Origin: Beaufortia kweichowensis
Taxonomy: Eukaryota; Chordata; Actinopteri; Cypriniformes; Gastromyzontidae
DNA: 64,000 nucleotides
Direction of reading: 5' to 3'
Assembly (NCBI GenBank): GCA_019155185.1
Contig: CM032811.1
Span: 10,808,075 to 10,872,074 of the forward strand
Position numbers and translations under genes: made by a program. A model generated the notes under the pieces. That model ran no database searches, was not told where the DNA came from, and worked only from the letters and a program-made list of their open reading frames with translations. Shown here piece after piece: positions 47,122 to 61,100 of this stretch; position 1 is the first letter of the stretch; each line of letters opens with the position of its first letter.

Positions 47122-50100
47122 GTGGAGGATTTCCTAAAATAGAAGCTGGCACTAATGCTGTCCAGTGGAGCGGAGAATAATCAATTACAACATAAAAAAA
47201 CCACTGGCAAGATAATCACAATAACTTTTCTTCATGCTAATTTGCATATCTGGATTCTGCAAATATTTACACAATTGACTATAATTTATTCACTAATTTC
47301 ATGCATCACAGTCTCCCATTTTAATGAAGGCAAATGACACAGGGATCAACAAAACATCTTAATACCATGTGATCTAACAAAAGAGTATCATGCTGTATAG
47401 TATAATTAACTGTAATGAATCTTCTCTCCTTGACTTGTTGGGAAATATTGTGTGCGGTCTCCCTCGTGAGCCTGTTTACACAGAGGGCCCTTCATACAAA
47501 CACACAGTGACACTGCTTTGCAAGGCTGAACTGTCTTATAATTCAGGGTAACACAACTATATGTGATGTTAGATGTGATATTCCTCCTTTCTCCCTTTGT
47601 CTTTTTCTACAGTAGGCCTACCTGTCTATCTCTGACACATCTGTGTGCAGCTGACAAAATGCAAGTGCCTTTTGCGCCCCAGCCTTTTCACAAAAGATGC
47701 AAACTGTGAAAAGTAATGGCGTTTTAAGCCTTTTCTATTCATTCTTATGGTAGTTATTCAGGCATAGAGGGCTATCCACTCTACAACCCTGCATTATAAA
47801 TAACCCCATACTATTGTGACCGTTTCTCAGGTAAGTGCTGAGCACTTACTGTGCATGTATGCCACCTCTTCAGACTTACTGTAGAGCTTTTTCTCAGTTT
47901 GATGGTTCTTGTTTTTCTGGTAGTTCAAAGCCTCCCTTATCGTTTTTTTTTATATAAGAAAGGATTTTTTTGTCTTATCTCAAAGATCCACTGCACATTC
48001 GACAGTTCTTGTTTGAAATATAGTGGAAAATCCTTAAACTCTTGTTAGTCTTTTTGTTTAGTTTTCTTTTTTATTTCATTTTTGGTCTTTTAATACATAC
48101 AAGTGAGTATACATTCTGACTGCAGATTGTGTCCAGCTTTTTGTTTATAGATCAGTGCTCTCACAACAAAAAGAGTGATATTTTAGGCTATTGGCAAATT
48201 TTGCATGTATTGTATTTGATGAACACTGTGATGTCATTAGATTCGCCCAAATAGAAAATTTGCCCAAATATTAGTGAATATTGTCGAAATTGGATCCAGA
48301 GTGTGACAATTGAAGAGGGAGCTGGGGGCCGGATGCCAGATCATTAATAACTCCTCCATAGGACATATCTCACCTACCTGACAGAAAGCAGGAGGACAAT
48401 GTGGAGATATGTATCTACAGGGCTTTAGGTGAGAAAGCACCTCTCAGGAGCGTTAGGATTGCCAACACTGCCAGTCAAAATCACAAAAACCCATTACTGT
48501 TGTTCCTGGAGAACTGAGATTGAGGTCTTTACTCGTGACTAGAAGGTATCCTGAAGCTGATGTGTCAGAGCGATGTTTTACAGGTTTTATGCACAATATA
48601 GCTACATAACCATGTTACATCATTTCTAAGATTGTCCAATGCAGCCTGCTTCTATCTTGTCTCGTACATGTGAAGTGGTTGGAATGGCAGGCATCTCAAC
48701 TATTTTGTTGACACGTGGTGGATTTAAAAGCACAGCTTGTTAAATAAGAACTTTAGAGATTAATGCAATCAGTCAAACTTGGCCTTGCAATTACATCATG
48801 CATCCGTCCTGGTAGTTGAGTATTAAAGCAATTTTAACCCTGAACTGCTCTATTACTCTGCCATAGAGAGTGTATTTACAATGGCAATGATCAGGAAAGA
48901 GATCGTATGTTAGTGCTATTAGCATACACGCAAGTGAAATGACATCTAGCAAAGATTTTTCATGCAGAGATGGTTCCCTTCGAGTGGTAATGTTATATTT
49001 AGTGATGCCTGACCAAACCACCTGAATCAAAAGCATTTTGAAGCACTTGATGCGTGATGACTCCTGCTCTGGCATGTGTATTAATCTCGCATGTACTCTA
49101 AATTTAGCATTGTGTAACATGTTTGTTGTTGGCTCTTATGACAAATTGCTAGTGATGTTTCATTATTTCCAAGTCGCTTTGGATAAAAAGCTTAAATGTA
49201 AATGTAAAGGTAAATGATGAAACCTTTGCCTCTATTAAACACTGCTTTTATAAATGACTCACACACACAATTGCAAGCATTGCCATATTTACTGTAGTAT
49301 GAAAGCATCTAAAATGTGATTTCTAACCAAAACATTTTCAAACACACTGTATAATAATGTATACGGAATAATTAAAATATGTCTTTTAGAATATGAAGTA
49401 ATAACTGAGTGCTTTTAAAATTAAAGTATTCACATATTTATGCATATCATGATGAATCTATGAAAGGCATGCTAGGAAAGCTTTTTATCCTGAAAACATG
49501 CATTATAGATTAGCGCACACTGGCCTTTTTAGTTCTTTGATTGAGTAAAAAAGCTCTGAATTGTCAAAGTATCAGGCCCTTCAGAAGATTAAAGAATGGA
49601 TTTACAGACGTCCCTGAAATGCTGTTCTAAAAGGACGTTTGATTGCCAAACCATTCAACAATCAGTCTAAATGCTAAAACTCTTATGAAATGTCCTAGTT
49701 CAGAACTCAACTAAAGAGGATGTTACTATGAAACTAATATTAGGATAATCCTCTTCTGAAGGTCAGAGGTAAAGCATGAATCACAATTACATTCAGATCA
49801 GAATGCTCAGTACTAGACAAATAGATATTTATAGCTAATAAACTAAGCACAAAGCAATCAATACAATTGATCATAGTGTGCTCTTTAAGGTCCTATTGTT
49901 TTTCATACCACACAGTCATGTGTTTTGAATCAGTCCATGGAGAATGCTTTATTTACCTTGAATTTATAATAGGACAGTGAATTATTTCCCCAATGCAGAA
50001 TCTCTGGAATGAATTTCATTTATACGACTTTAACAAGTTGAAGGCTACTTTTTTGTCAGAGTTTTTGGATTTCATCACAAATGTGCTCATGCCGGCGGGG

Positions 50101-53100
50101 TGTACGTATCTTGAGTTCACATTCTGAGACTAACTGCAAGAGTCAGGAAACAGGAGCGCAATTAGCACTTAAAATCTTTTATTAGGCCTATAAGGAATGC
50201 TAATTATAGAACTCCTGAAGTGGAAATTTCCGAATGAAAATAATTTGCCAGCTTTAAGTGGGTCAATTAATGGGAATAGAGATTGTAGAGCTGGTTTCAT
50301 CAAGAAATTGCCTTTCAGAGTAGATCTTGAATTAGCATTGAAAAATTGCTACTGACTATGTTAAATACATACATGGGCTTTCAATACCTCTCTGACCTTT
50401 TCATTAAAAATTATTTTGGCATTATGAAATTTAAGGCAAATATTTTTGTTTTTAATGGGCGTATAGTGTGGCTTAATACACATTGCAATTTATATTATTT
50501 ATTGCTTTTGCAAATATGTTTTGGTTTACTTCCATATTTTGAGTTTAACAACACTGGATAGCAATTTTGTCTTTTGTGAATATAAAATGGCATGATCTTC
50601 TAAGCTGCACTGCAATATTTACATGTTAAACATGTGCTTGGAATTTACCTTCTTGGCATTCTGTGTGTTTCACAAATCGCAGTCCCACACTTCATTCTTC
50701 CAATGTAGATCCAGCTCCACAATAATTTATCCATTATTACTTGGAGAAAGCAAATAACTATACCCTATAAACTGAAGTTGGAAAGTGTGGTGCTAAAATA
50801 AGATGATAGGACTTCCCATCTCTGGGGGACATATTCATGTGCTTTAATATTCATGAGTGCATATTTATGTTTGCATGTTTAAATAACACAGAGCCTCTAG
50901 GAGAAAGGCTGAACATGCCATGCATCTGCCACAAGCCAGGGTCTTTCCTCTTGTTTTATCATTTTGTTTACTTCAGAATATTTGTGAATAATTCATAATG
51001 TTGAAAAGCTGGGGGCAATGACAAAAGGTAGCCAGCAATCGCCTGTCTACAAGCATGTGAAGTTGATATATTGAGCTGAGCAGATATATTGAAATACTGA
51101 TATGAAAGATTTTCCCATAGACTTATACGTTTTCAGCTGCAGATTCAACAACAATAAAATAAACAACACTTTTGTTGTGCTACACTGTACAGTGATTTAT
51201 GCAATACCTTACATGAAAAATACTGTATATGCAAATCAAACATACATTTAAAAAATAAAACATGTAGAATTCAAATACACAGAAATACATTTTTACATTT
51301 TACATTTCACTTTTATTTTTTAAAATCTTATTTTCCATATAATGACAGTGCATAATAACCTTTACAAATCTACCAGAAAAGTAGCACATATCATTTCTGC
51401 ACAAAATTATTATTCACTCCCAAATAAAAGAGAATTGAGTGAATCATCTGATGTGAGAGTGAATAATGGTTTCTATAGAAATAAAAACTATAGAAAGTCT
51501 TCAGAGGAATGTAATACAAAATGTTGAATTTATTTATTTATTTTGTAGCATAAAAGTCACTATAAACAGTAAAAATAAAAATTTTATAAGCATAAAATAA
51601 AACTTTATTAGTCATAATTCTTCAAAAATCTCCTTTTGTGCTCTATTCTCCTATACCAGTGTTAGTAAGAAAGAAACAGATTCTATCATGAATAGCAACA
51701 CATAGTGGCTTAATGCATTTCGTTTAATAAAAATCATAAAAATTGTTCAAAGCATAAAAACTTCACACGAGCCATAAAAGAGCTTCATTCATAGCTGCAC
51801 AAACTGTGATTGCACCGCAGCGTCATGCTGAGCGATTGTACCGCATGTATTCTGAGATGTGAGAGAGACTGTGTATGGTGTTCTGTGTCTATATATTCAG
51901 AATTGACAGTTTTTAACTCTGTATCAAATATTTATTCCAGGAATAAAAACTATTGTTTTGGCGAGTACCTTGTACTACATTTTCAGTGTTGCAATATCTC
52001 TGACCTTAACTGTGATGGTCTTTTGATAGCACACCTCTCGCTCTGACTACAGCAATATATAATTTACATTTAAATGTATTCTTTCAAACCCATCTTTTTC
52101 ATTCCTGATTCAGCCGACCAAGCTCTCCTTTGACATAATACAAGGATGTATGCGGTTGGGAGGCAGGAGCAGACTACCTTAAGCCCTTAAATAAATGGCT
52201 GTTGTTGCTCACTGTGACACCGCAGGACCCGGGTGGCATCAAGCTGTCTGTTCTGTATTCCAAATGAGCTTCCATTTTGTACAGAGAAACAGCTCCTCCT
52301 GCAGCGAAGCTGTTCAGATGTTCATCTCAAAATTAGGCCTCAGCAATGATTTAGTCTAGACGCAATAATTCTTTAATAACCCTGGATACACCACCAGTGA
52401 TTAGGTGGTAATCAACGTAATTCTAATATAACTAAACAATAATGATTTCTGGTGCTTACATCCCACATCAGTGAAAAATGGCGCACTCCGATGAGCACTA
52501 GAAAGGGAAAATGAGATCCTAAATGAACTGAAATGGCCAATTTTGCCTTTGGGAGCAGAATCGCACACTTTTCAAGATAGCTTTATTCTAAAGCGAAAGC
52601 TCATTATAGGAGCTTAAGGACCTCAGATGCTAAATTTCAGGCAAGTAATTATGCAGAGAGGTCTGAAATGGCTGTTGGGTTATTTATACACCTGTGCGGT
52701 AGTTATTCATATAAAAGAGGTCAAAGTTATGGTCACTATTCTATGGTGTGAGAGAAAGGAAGTAAAAGACTGCTATATAGCTAATGGTCTAATAAAGCCA
52801 GTGTGAAACACAATTTAGGAAGAGGAAAGTCATATAAGTGTTTTCTGATGAATGCTTCTCCCTCCAAATTCTTTATTCACGCTCTACTTAAATCACTGAA
52901 GTCAATTAGTTTTAATCACAATGAATGCAGTCCAATAAGGATTGAGGCCGACACCACTGAAACAACACCAACTGCTCAGGAATCTAGTGTTTTGCTCTAC
53001 AAACTAATGGATGGGAAGTAAAAATGAGTAAAAATGTAATACCAAAAAAAGTTTTTAAAAGAAAAGGGACTTTTTTAACTCTGAAAAATACTAAATGATA

Positions 53101-53160
53101 TGCAGAAGTGTCAAGATTTAAAATATCAATTATCATTAGACTGTGTCTATGTGATGTCCT
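47120..53160. other. Gene-poor AT-rich DNA
   Basis: No gene is supported. It holds an L2-like tail at 49168-49216. About 52090-52760 has balanced composition and repeated TAAT/ATTA homeodomain-type cores, a plausible conserved non-coding element. The rest is AT-rich, with short homopolymer runs and CATTTTACATTT repeats near 51290. Confidence 0.35.
49168..49216 (+). repeat. V-SINE/L2-type 3' tail
   Basis: CCAAGTCGCTTTGGATAAAA, then AGCTTAAATG and (TAAATG)-like repeats, match the conserved fish LINE/SINE 3' end. The usual GCGTCTGCTAAATG part is shortened. Confidence 0.7.
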
Positions 53161-53163
53161 TAA

Positions 53164-53194
<31 letters not shown>

Positions 53195-53203
53195 GTGTGT
53201 GTG
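53164..53203. repeat. (TGTATG)n microsatellite
   Basis: Five tandem hexamers of GTGTAT type merge into a short GT run on the plus strand. Confidence 0.9.
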
Positions 53204-53845
53204 AGTATGATCAGAAGATAGATGAACATGTGAAATAGCTCACGCTGGTGGATCAATGCAAACATATTTGTTGACAAGAATAAATGAGAATAGAAAACCG
53301 CAACATTACAGCACATCACTTCTGCAATCTGAGCGGTCTCCTCACTGAATTATCTTGGTCATTTCCAGGTGTTTTTTCTATCAAAATAGATTATCAAAAA
53401 TCTTATAAGATTAGCCATGCACTGCATGCTAAAATGTCCCCTGCCATGATGATGATGACAATAAAAACAGTGTTCAAGCAGGGATCGATGTTAAATATTA
53501 TTAGGGTTATTTAATTGTGTGCTATATCATATACAGTTACTGCTTCACAGTACAACTGTAAATTCTTACTGTAAGTGACATGAATACATTTGTGTGTATT
53601 GATTGTTTGCACATTTGTTGAACAGACCATCATATTTGCTTTACTCATATTTAGTCAGCTAATAACCTGAGCCATTAGTGTCATGTGACTAATGACTCCA
53701 TGTTAGACTTCTTTTCAGGTGAATAAACATAACTTTGGGCACTGGTGAAATGTCTACTGTAATATAACTACATTTCCACAAGTCGATATCTATATTTCCC
53801 CAAAGCATGTGACATAACAGACTCTTCTTTCATTTACCTATACAG

Positions 53846-54072
53846 CAAAAACAAGCTCCGGTAATCCATGTCTTTGCTCAGGGGGAGTAAAAACAGCGCA
53901 TGGCCGGAATCTGAATGAGTTGCCTCGCCCGGCTGGCCCCACATGCACACCTCAGTCACTGATCCTGCTTAAAACTGCCAAAGAGGAATTATTAGAAGTC
54001 AGATTTGAAAGCTCTCTGTCGGATAGCGCTGGCAGGTCAAGAGGGAGAGAGATGCCAATAACCTTTCACTGA
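53846..54072 (+). other. Possible terminal exon of the unidentified frame
   Basis: Behind the acceptor-like TTTCATTTACCTATACAG, the frame that would continue exon 2 (phase 1) is open for 74 codons and ends at TGA 54070-54072. It starts AKTSSGNPCLCSGGVKTAHG. Joined to the two upstream exons it would give a protein of about 113 residues. The intron would be 10 kb, no domain is recognised, and the block could simply be conserved non-coding DNA. Confidence 0.12.
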
Positions 54073-54520
54073 CAAAGCGACTATGTCACTTAGGAAAACA
54101 CAAGCACTCTTTAATTCAACCTCCTTGTGTTCGGCCGAGAGAAACAGCTAATCAATTAAACACCAGCGAATATCTGCCAGGAGACTTCAAGATTTGTTTG
54201 TCATTGAAAAAGCTTGGAAGCGGGAGGCTGTAAACTATGGTTTAAATGTACCACATCCATCACAATGGTCCTTGACCTGGTTCCTTTATGTGCAGGCTTT
54301 AGGTTGTAATCTATGTTTCTGTTGAAGAGAACAGCAGAAATGTGTTAAATCGGCCACACAGATGAAGCCTGTGCTGGAATTGGTCCCAGCGAGCGACAAC
54401 GTATTGCCGACTTGGAAAATGATTCAATACGCGGCGTTAAGCGAAGAAATTTCGCCAGTTGTTTTCAAATACGCAAAGCGTGGGTGTGCGTTTCTAGGTT
54501 GCGCACGAAGCAAAATTCAG
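54073..54520. other. Gene-poor DNA
   Basis: No gene is seen. About 54350-54500 is slightly CpG-richer than the surroundings. Confidence 0.3.
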
Positions 54521-54526
54521 GGTTGC

Positions 54527-55193
54527 GTGCAGTAGCGGCTCTTGACCAAAAGTTTTGGAGGGGCAGTTTCTGGGTCGTAACCTATCCATGAATGCACAGG
54601 GAACTGGGTTATTTAACAAAACAAACAAACGAACTATTTTTTTATCGTTTTTGTTTATTTTTTTATTATTGTTGTTTGTCAGGGCCAAGCTGTTTAATCG
54701 CTAATTTATCATTAATTGACAATCTTTCAAACGAGTTCTGCAACAGAAACTCGACACTATTACACGCAGAATGATCTGTACTACTCGCCATCTTCACTTA
54801 ACTGACACAGACTCATATACACTTTACTGACGCGGATTAATAATATTGACCGAACTACGTTCAAGTGACGTAAAAGCAAGTGGGGCGGGTCTCAAATCTG
54901 CCCATATGGTTCTTAATTAGAGCGCGCTGCAGTTCCTTTTTTCACCACAAATTTACATTGAGAAAATGTGTGGCGCTGTTGAGCTCGAGAGACCCTCTGC
55001 CCCGCTTATCAAACCTGAAGCAATGCGATGAAATTTTAACAAATCCACCTCACTTTATGACTTATAACAGTCTAAAATATTTTCAGTATAAGGATGAACA
55101 TTTTTGAGTTAACAGTTAATTAGGACTGGTCCAGTTTATATAGAGTTCTATGTTTTCAAGTGGCTGAATATTTGCCCATACAGACGAGCCGCG
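54527..55193. mobile_element. Possible degraded hAT-like element
   Basis: The left end CAGTAGCGGCTCTTGACC and the following AAAAGTTTTGGAGGGGCAG resemble fish hAT ends of the CAGTGGCGGCTSGTGAC type. A weak inverted counterpart (ACGAGCCGC) lies at about 55184-55192. Flanking octamers GTTGCGTG and GCCGCGTG agree at only 6 of 8 positions. The boundaries are uncertain. Confidence 0.25.
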
Positions 55194-58100
55194 TGAATGA
55201 ACTTCATTATTCTTGAAATAAAAAACTATACTCTTTGAAACTCTGTTATTTTTCTGATGTAACAACACGCCACCTGAAATATTTACGCAATTAACCTCAA
55301 TCATGCTAATGGATCAGCAGCTGACAGAAATGAGCGAGCGAGTGGGTCTAGTAGCAGAGACTCAAAGCACTTTTTGTAATGAAAAGCTTTGGCTGTCATT
55401 CAAAGCAGGAGATGGGAGAGGTCAACTTTACGGAGTGGAGGTATAGCCGGGGATTCAATCGCCGTCACAGGAGCTCCGCGACTCATTAGCCAAGAGACTG
55501 ATCGGTTTGTGTGGAGAGAGAGGCGGAACATGCTCTGAATCTTAGCGGAGTCCTGGATAAGCGTGACTGTGGGACCGAAGCAAATGCCTCTTGTTCTGAA
55601 GAGAGTTATGGTGGCTCTGGTGTCAGCAGACCTGTTCTGAGAGTGACTGACTACTCCTTTGGGTACAAATACTCCGCTGAAGCTGACTAAGAAGTGGATG
55701 TACAATGTCAGTATGAAGCCAGACAGGTGTAGGTAAGAAATATTTAGATATCTGACACGTACTTCATGCAATCTATAATCTCAGAGTGATTTACTGTCAT
55801 TTCTACCTTCTTGGTTACAAAAAAGAAATCTGAACAATAAAATAAGATTAGAAACTTCTTTATTAAAATAAAGACATACATTTGGCCTAAATATTTGCAT
55901 TTAAGCGTTCGTCCAAAATAATTTGCTACTGTACATTTGATCCTTACATAACACCCACAGCATTTTAATTCAACTAAAGCACACCTTACAATGTTTTCGT
56001 CCTTCATTTTATTGCAGACTGAGTGGTTAAAATACTATCTTTTAAGTTATAGAAAAACCCTCATCTAGGGGGTTGCTGCCAGCTGGTTGTTATGTTTAAG
56101 AGTTTCTCAGGTGAAAGCAGTCTCCCACATGGCTCTCTCTTCAGTCCGAATCTGTCAGGAGTGCAAAAGAGCTGTCAACAGTTTTGAAACATGTTTTTAC
56201 AGCTGTTTCTCATCATGTGGGAGTTGTCTGTTAATATTTAATGCAGGGAATTATAACATAATCCAAAGCCATGATAAACTTTATATATTAGATTAAGTAC
56301 TGTACATGCAGTATATTATTTTCTCACATGATTTTTATATTGCAATATGTAACTGGCTTTTGACTCCATATGGTCATCTCTGTTTGAACAAAGATCAACA
56401 AGATGCACCAGTGCCAAGTTTCTCCTGCCTATACTGGGGTCATATATGTACATATAAAGGTAACTAGAATTTTCTGAATGATTTCAAAACCATCTGACCT
56501 AGTCAAAAAGCATTGAATGACCATTTTTAAAGATCTCACCAGGGAAAAGTCTGGCATAATTACACCCCACCTGAATTAGAGCACCACCCCAAAACCCCTC
56601 CAAGCTGGCAGAGGAAATAGAGAAACCCAAGGTCAAAAAAAAAAGTACAGCGCTGTGAAATCCAGCAGATGAAAAGAAAAGAGGCTCGGCATGCAGACTT
56701 TGAGTCACTCTGACAGAATAGAAAATTGCATGTAATATTCCTGCAATCTGAGCTTTCTGGCTGTGAATAACGTAGAAGTTTTTAAACCTTGTCTCTCGCA
56801 GCATCTATTAGGTGACTTTGGATCAAGTAATAGATATAAAACTTTAAAAAATGACAGAAATGTGATTCATCCAGCACATTGTTGACAGGGTTGACAGGAC
56901 CAGCTGTGTTTATAAAGGCTAGATATTTCCTGAAAATGCCAATTAGGAAACACAATTGACAGGATATTCCCCAGTGATGGTATAATCATAAATCTGGATG
57001 TGCTTAGTTTTTGTCCCCATCATGATATATGATTGATTGCAACTGAATGCTGGTAAAGGATGCGTCACATCAACAGACTTCCGCTGTCAAGGTCTTTAAA
57101 TGTTTCCTCCGTTACAGCAGAAGAACTGTATTGTGCTGAAGAACCAAACATGTGTTTGTAAAATGTGCTGAAGGACAGTGAAAGTGACAAAGGATCAGTG
57201 TGACCTTAGAATAACATATTTTTCAGTGTACTGCCCTCAACTGAGGTCCACTATATGTGCTCATCACAACACTCCTTTCTTGCCCACCAGCCCTTCTCAG
57301 ACGGTTTTTCAAGTGGTCCTTTGACTGTTCCAAAGGGGTCAAAGGTTGGCTAGTTAGTACAGTACAGTACACCCATGCTGCGAAAAGCATTTTTCTGTAT
57401 TGACTGTCTTTTAAAATAGCTGTGTGTTTTGATTTTTTGCAAACATGATATTATATTATTGTAAAAAGTTTGAAATATAATGCTGTTTTCACAGCCCAGT
57501 TTGTGGCTAATAATAAAACATCATATACACATTGTTAAAAACCTATTTCATCATTCATGTATTCCCCCAGTATTTATTTAACCCCCTGACCTCCTGACCA
57601 AATGTGGGGCAAGTTGTGTCACTACTTTTTCAGCATTCTTATTTTATAGACACTTTCATCTTTGTTCAGCCGTCACCCTAAAATACAGTATATAAGGCCT
57701 ATTAGTTTTACCTCCATCTCATTTCTCCTTGCCTAAAGGACAACTTCAATAAAAAGTGGCCCATCTTACCCCACACCCACACTGCCCCTCCCTATAGAAT
57801 AAGTATTCTGTAAGTAGAGATATTTTTTGCACATCCATCAGGCTTTGCACAGCCATTTCCTTTCTTTCCAAGTTGCGTCTGTGCTTGTGTCCACCCTCTG
57901 AAAAATGGTGCTGTCTGTGTGAACAAAATGGGATAATTTCATTGTCCCCACCAGGAGATTTAATGGCTTTCTCTGACAAAGCTAAATGATGCTTTTGCAC
58001 ACACACACCCTCTTTCTCTCCGTCTCTCACCATCTCAACTCGGCAACACTTCATACCCCCAAAAATTACATTGTGTTAGCATTGATGCGTGCATAAGTGT

Positions 58101-61100
58101 GTGTTTTATCATTCTGTTATGTTACGACATGCTGTATTTATGTTAACATATTATCCTTAATGTACAGATTTAATGCTTTTGTTGGTTAAGACAATGTTTA
58201 ATGTCATATTTGTATAGGAAAATTGAATGAGTTATTTGCAGCTCATTATAACATACAGATTGATTTAGTTGTGTTTAATTTTGTTCCACAACACGTATTG
58301 AATTTCAATATGCCATATTTTTAATGTTGTCTCTTCCACCTATTAACTCTTCTTATATTAAATAAATTCCTTAGAAATATAATCTCATCCAGCAATATTG
58401 GTTTGATTTATATCTGCACGATCACCCACACTTTCGCATAAACAACCCACCACACGAACACTCCAGTAAGAAACGGTCCCTGTCGAATTTCATCTGTTAT
58501 CTACCGTGAAACTGAAACATGTGGCACACACTCCCTTTTCTCCCACGAGACGGTTGTGATTGTACGCTTTTCAGTGCCTTTGGGCTGGTGTGCTTGATCT
58601 TTAGTGGTTCAGCGAGAAACCGTTATGACTGCACTTTGTTCTCTGGCCTCTACTTCTCCACATTTTCCCTTGGCTTCCTCCAAACTTGCAATAACAGTGA
58701 AGGGCAAAGCTCCACGAGGTTATCAATTCAAACCTATTCTATGTTTAACGTTACATTACCATTGCTCAGGTGTTCTCTGAATTTTAATGACGTTTCGGGC
58801 AATTATTATTCATTGGATTTCAGGACCATTTAAACACCTTTTTAAAATGTGCATAAAAAGCAGAGTTAAGGGAGAATGCAGCGGTGGTGTTATTTTACCG
58901 ATTGCAGACGTGATTTTGCAAATGTCGCACAGTTTTGTGGTTAGAAGTGTTAGAACGTTTTAAATAATGTGAGATGATTGCAGCACTTTTCGTAAATAAT
59001 GACACAAAATATTCCCTCGGAGAAATCAACTGCTTTGTTTGTCGCTGTCAGACTGGATGCAGGTGCTTTTTTAAAAGAGTATGTTTTGCTAAAGTATGAC
59101 ATTAAAGGATTGCACAACAAAACAATAATTACATCATAAATTACATTATAAAGTAACCACCTGTTGCTGTAAAGCGTACTGCTTTGTGTTTCGTTGTTGC
59201 TTCAAATAACAATGAAAAGTAAAATGTGAAAAGTGAACTTACTAAATGGCACAAACAAAATATTATTTGCCTTGGCCTGATAAGAGCGTTTGTATAATAA
59301 CTAAGATGAGATTTTGTCTTGGTCAGTGTTGCCAGATCCACTTGAAATGAGCATTTTTGGGAGCTGTTTTTTACGAAGTAAGATACTTTAGAAAATGTAT
59401 AAACCAGGAGATTGCAGGTCATTGGAAGATAGAAGTACAATATTCTTGATTTTGAAACACAGGTCTTGGCTTGTTATTGTTTTTCCTTTAAATATTTGGC
59501 AATCTTGGCCATCTGAGCTAGTGATTTATTGCGATTTGCTGTTACATTTGGAGGCTTTTGTTTAGCTGCTTAGTACACTGTGCTTCCCCAAAGAGTTTGT
59601 GGTTGAACATTATAACAGTATAAATCCCTTTAACATTACTAATGATGACAAGGGTTCTGTCTGATTTTGTGGTTCAACCCAATTTGCCCTTTTCCCAGCA
59701 TGCACTGGTGCATGAGACATCAGCGTATTATAGCTCCCATTGTGTGTAGCTCTTTTTGTGAGGCGTTTCACAGGAATATGCTTTTTGTCCCTCCATGACC
59801 TTTATCACAGCAGAAATGTAAAAATATCACTTCATTGTGAAATCATTTCAAGGCTACGCCTGCACAACTGTGGGTTTCAGCTGGACTGTGATTGATGCTT
59901 TGTGCCCATTACCACTCCGAGAAGATTACGAGTTAGTCATGGTCCACCGTTACACCACCAAGGGCATGTACTGTAGTAAAAAATCTTTTTCCTAAGTCTT
60001 TTCCACTACACAGAGATGATTTTCCTTCTTGAAAATGTCCTCGTGCTCGTTCATAAAATCTGCTGTAAATGTTATTCAAAACAGATGTGCCAGATAAGGG
60101 TGAGAGCTTTGGATATTCCATTAGCATAATGATAGGAAAGCATACCAATTCAGTGTATGTGTGTGGGTATGAGCCTGTTCTGTTTTAGATGCGGAAAGCA
60201 TGTTGGAAATGAAAGCCATTTCAATGCTAATGTGACACAAAGTCTGGTACTGGGGCTAAAATGCCATCTGTATGACTGAATTAATATTCATCTCAGTCAC
60301 GGCCTCTTTGAAATACTGAAACTTCTTATATCAAGTGTCCATCTGTTCAACTACAGCTATTAGTTTAGTTAACGTGATGTCGTCTGACCTGGTCTGAATT
60401 TAAGAGGTCATGAGGGTAGATAATGCAGTCGAGCAAACACACACATATAACTGATATAATTTACAATCTATATAACTTTTATGCTCCTACTGGTTCAGTT
60501 CAATTTATGACTATAGAATGTAGTGCAGTTGAGATACTGTAAGTACTGCAAGTTCACAGTTCTTTGCATCTTAAACGTGTTTGAAATTCACACACACAAG
60601 TGAGGGCAGGAGTCATCTCTGCTATCATGAGAGAGGCATGTAGCTGTATTTAAAAGACAGACTGCCTGGAGCTTCAGATGACTCGAGGGAATGAAAAGCA
60701 AGGCTTTTTACTGTATTCTGCGCTCAAAGGAGACTCAAAACAATAATCAAGGAGAGAACAAAAATATGATTAAGGTCTGATGCAAGAGAGATGCAGGCAC
60801 CCTGACTTCATGGCATTGAAACCTTAAAGTCATTACAAAGAAACAGGATTCATTTTCCAAAATGTACTGTTTAAAACTAAGTTTTGGATATTGTTCTTTT
60901 AGTTGTATTTTAAACTTCTTCTTTCTGGATGACAATGGACACATTTTATATTTATAATCAACATTTTTATCAAAAGGTTGAATTCTTCCACACATTAGAA
61001 ATGGATGGTTACCAAAGTCTAATACTGTAGATTAGATTAAAATTGCAAGATGAAAAATTAAATTTCAAGTGATTTTTTTTTTTTGCCATTGGTTCAAAAT

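Noticed and set aside
58519..58833. 104-codon plus-strand frame with a repeated DCTLFS motif
   Set aside because: No splice context, no family resemblance and Phe/Leu/Ser/Cys-rich composition typical of random AT-rich frames.
59324..59510. CAGTGTTGCCAGATCC, similar to the end of hAT element B
   Set aside because: The only candidate partner (TTTGGCAATCTTGG near 59496) is too diverged and no target duplication was found.
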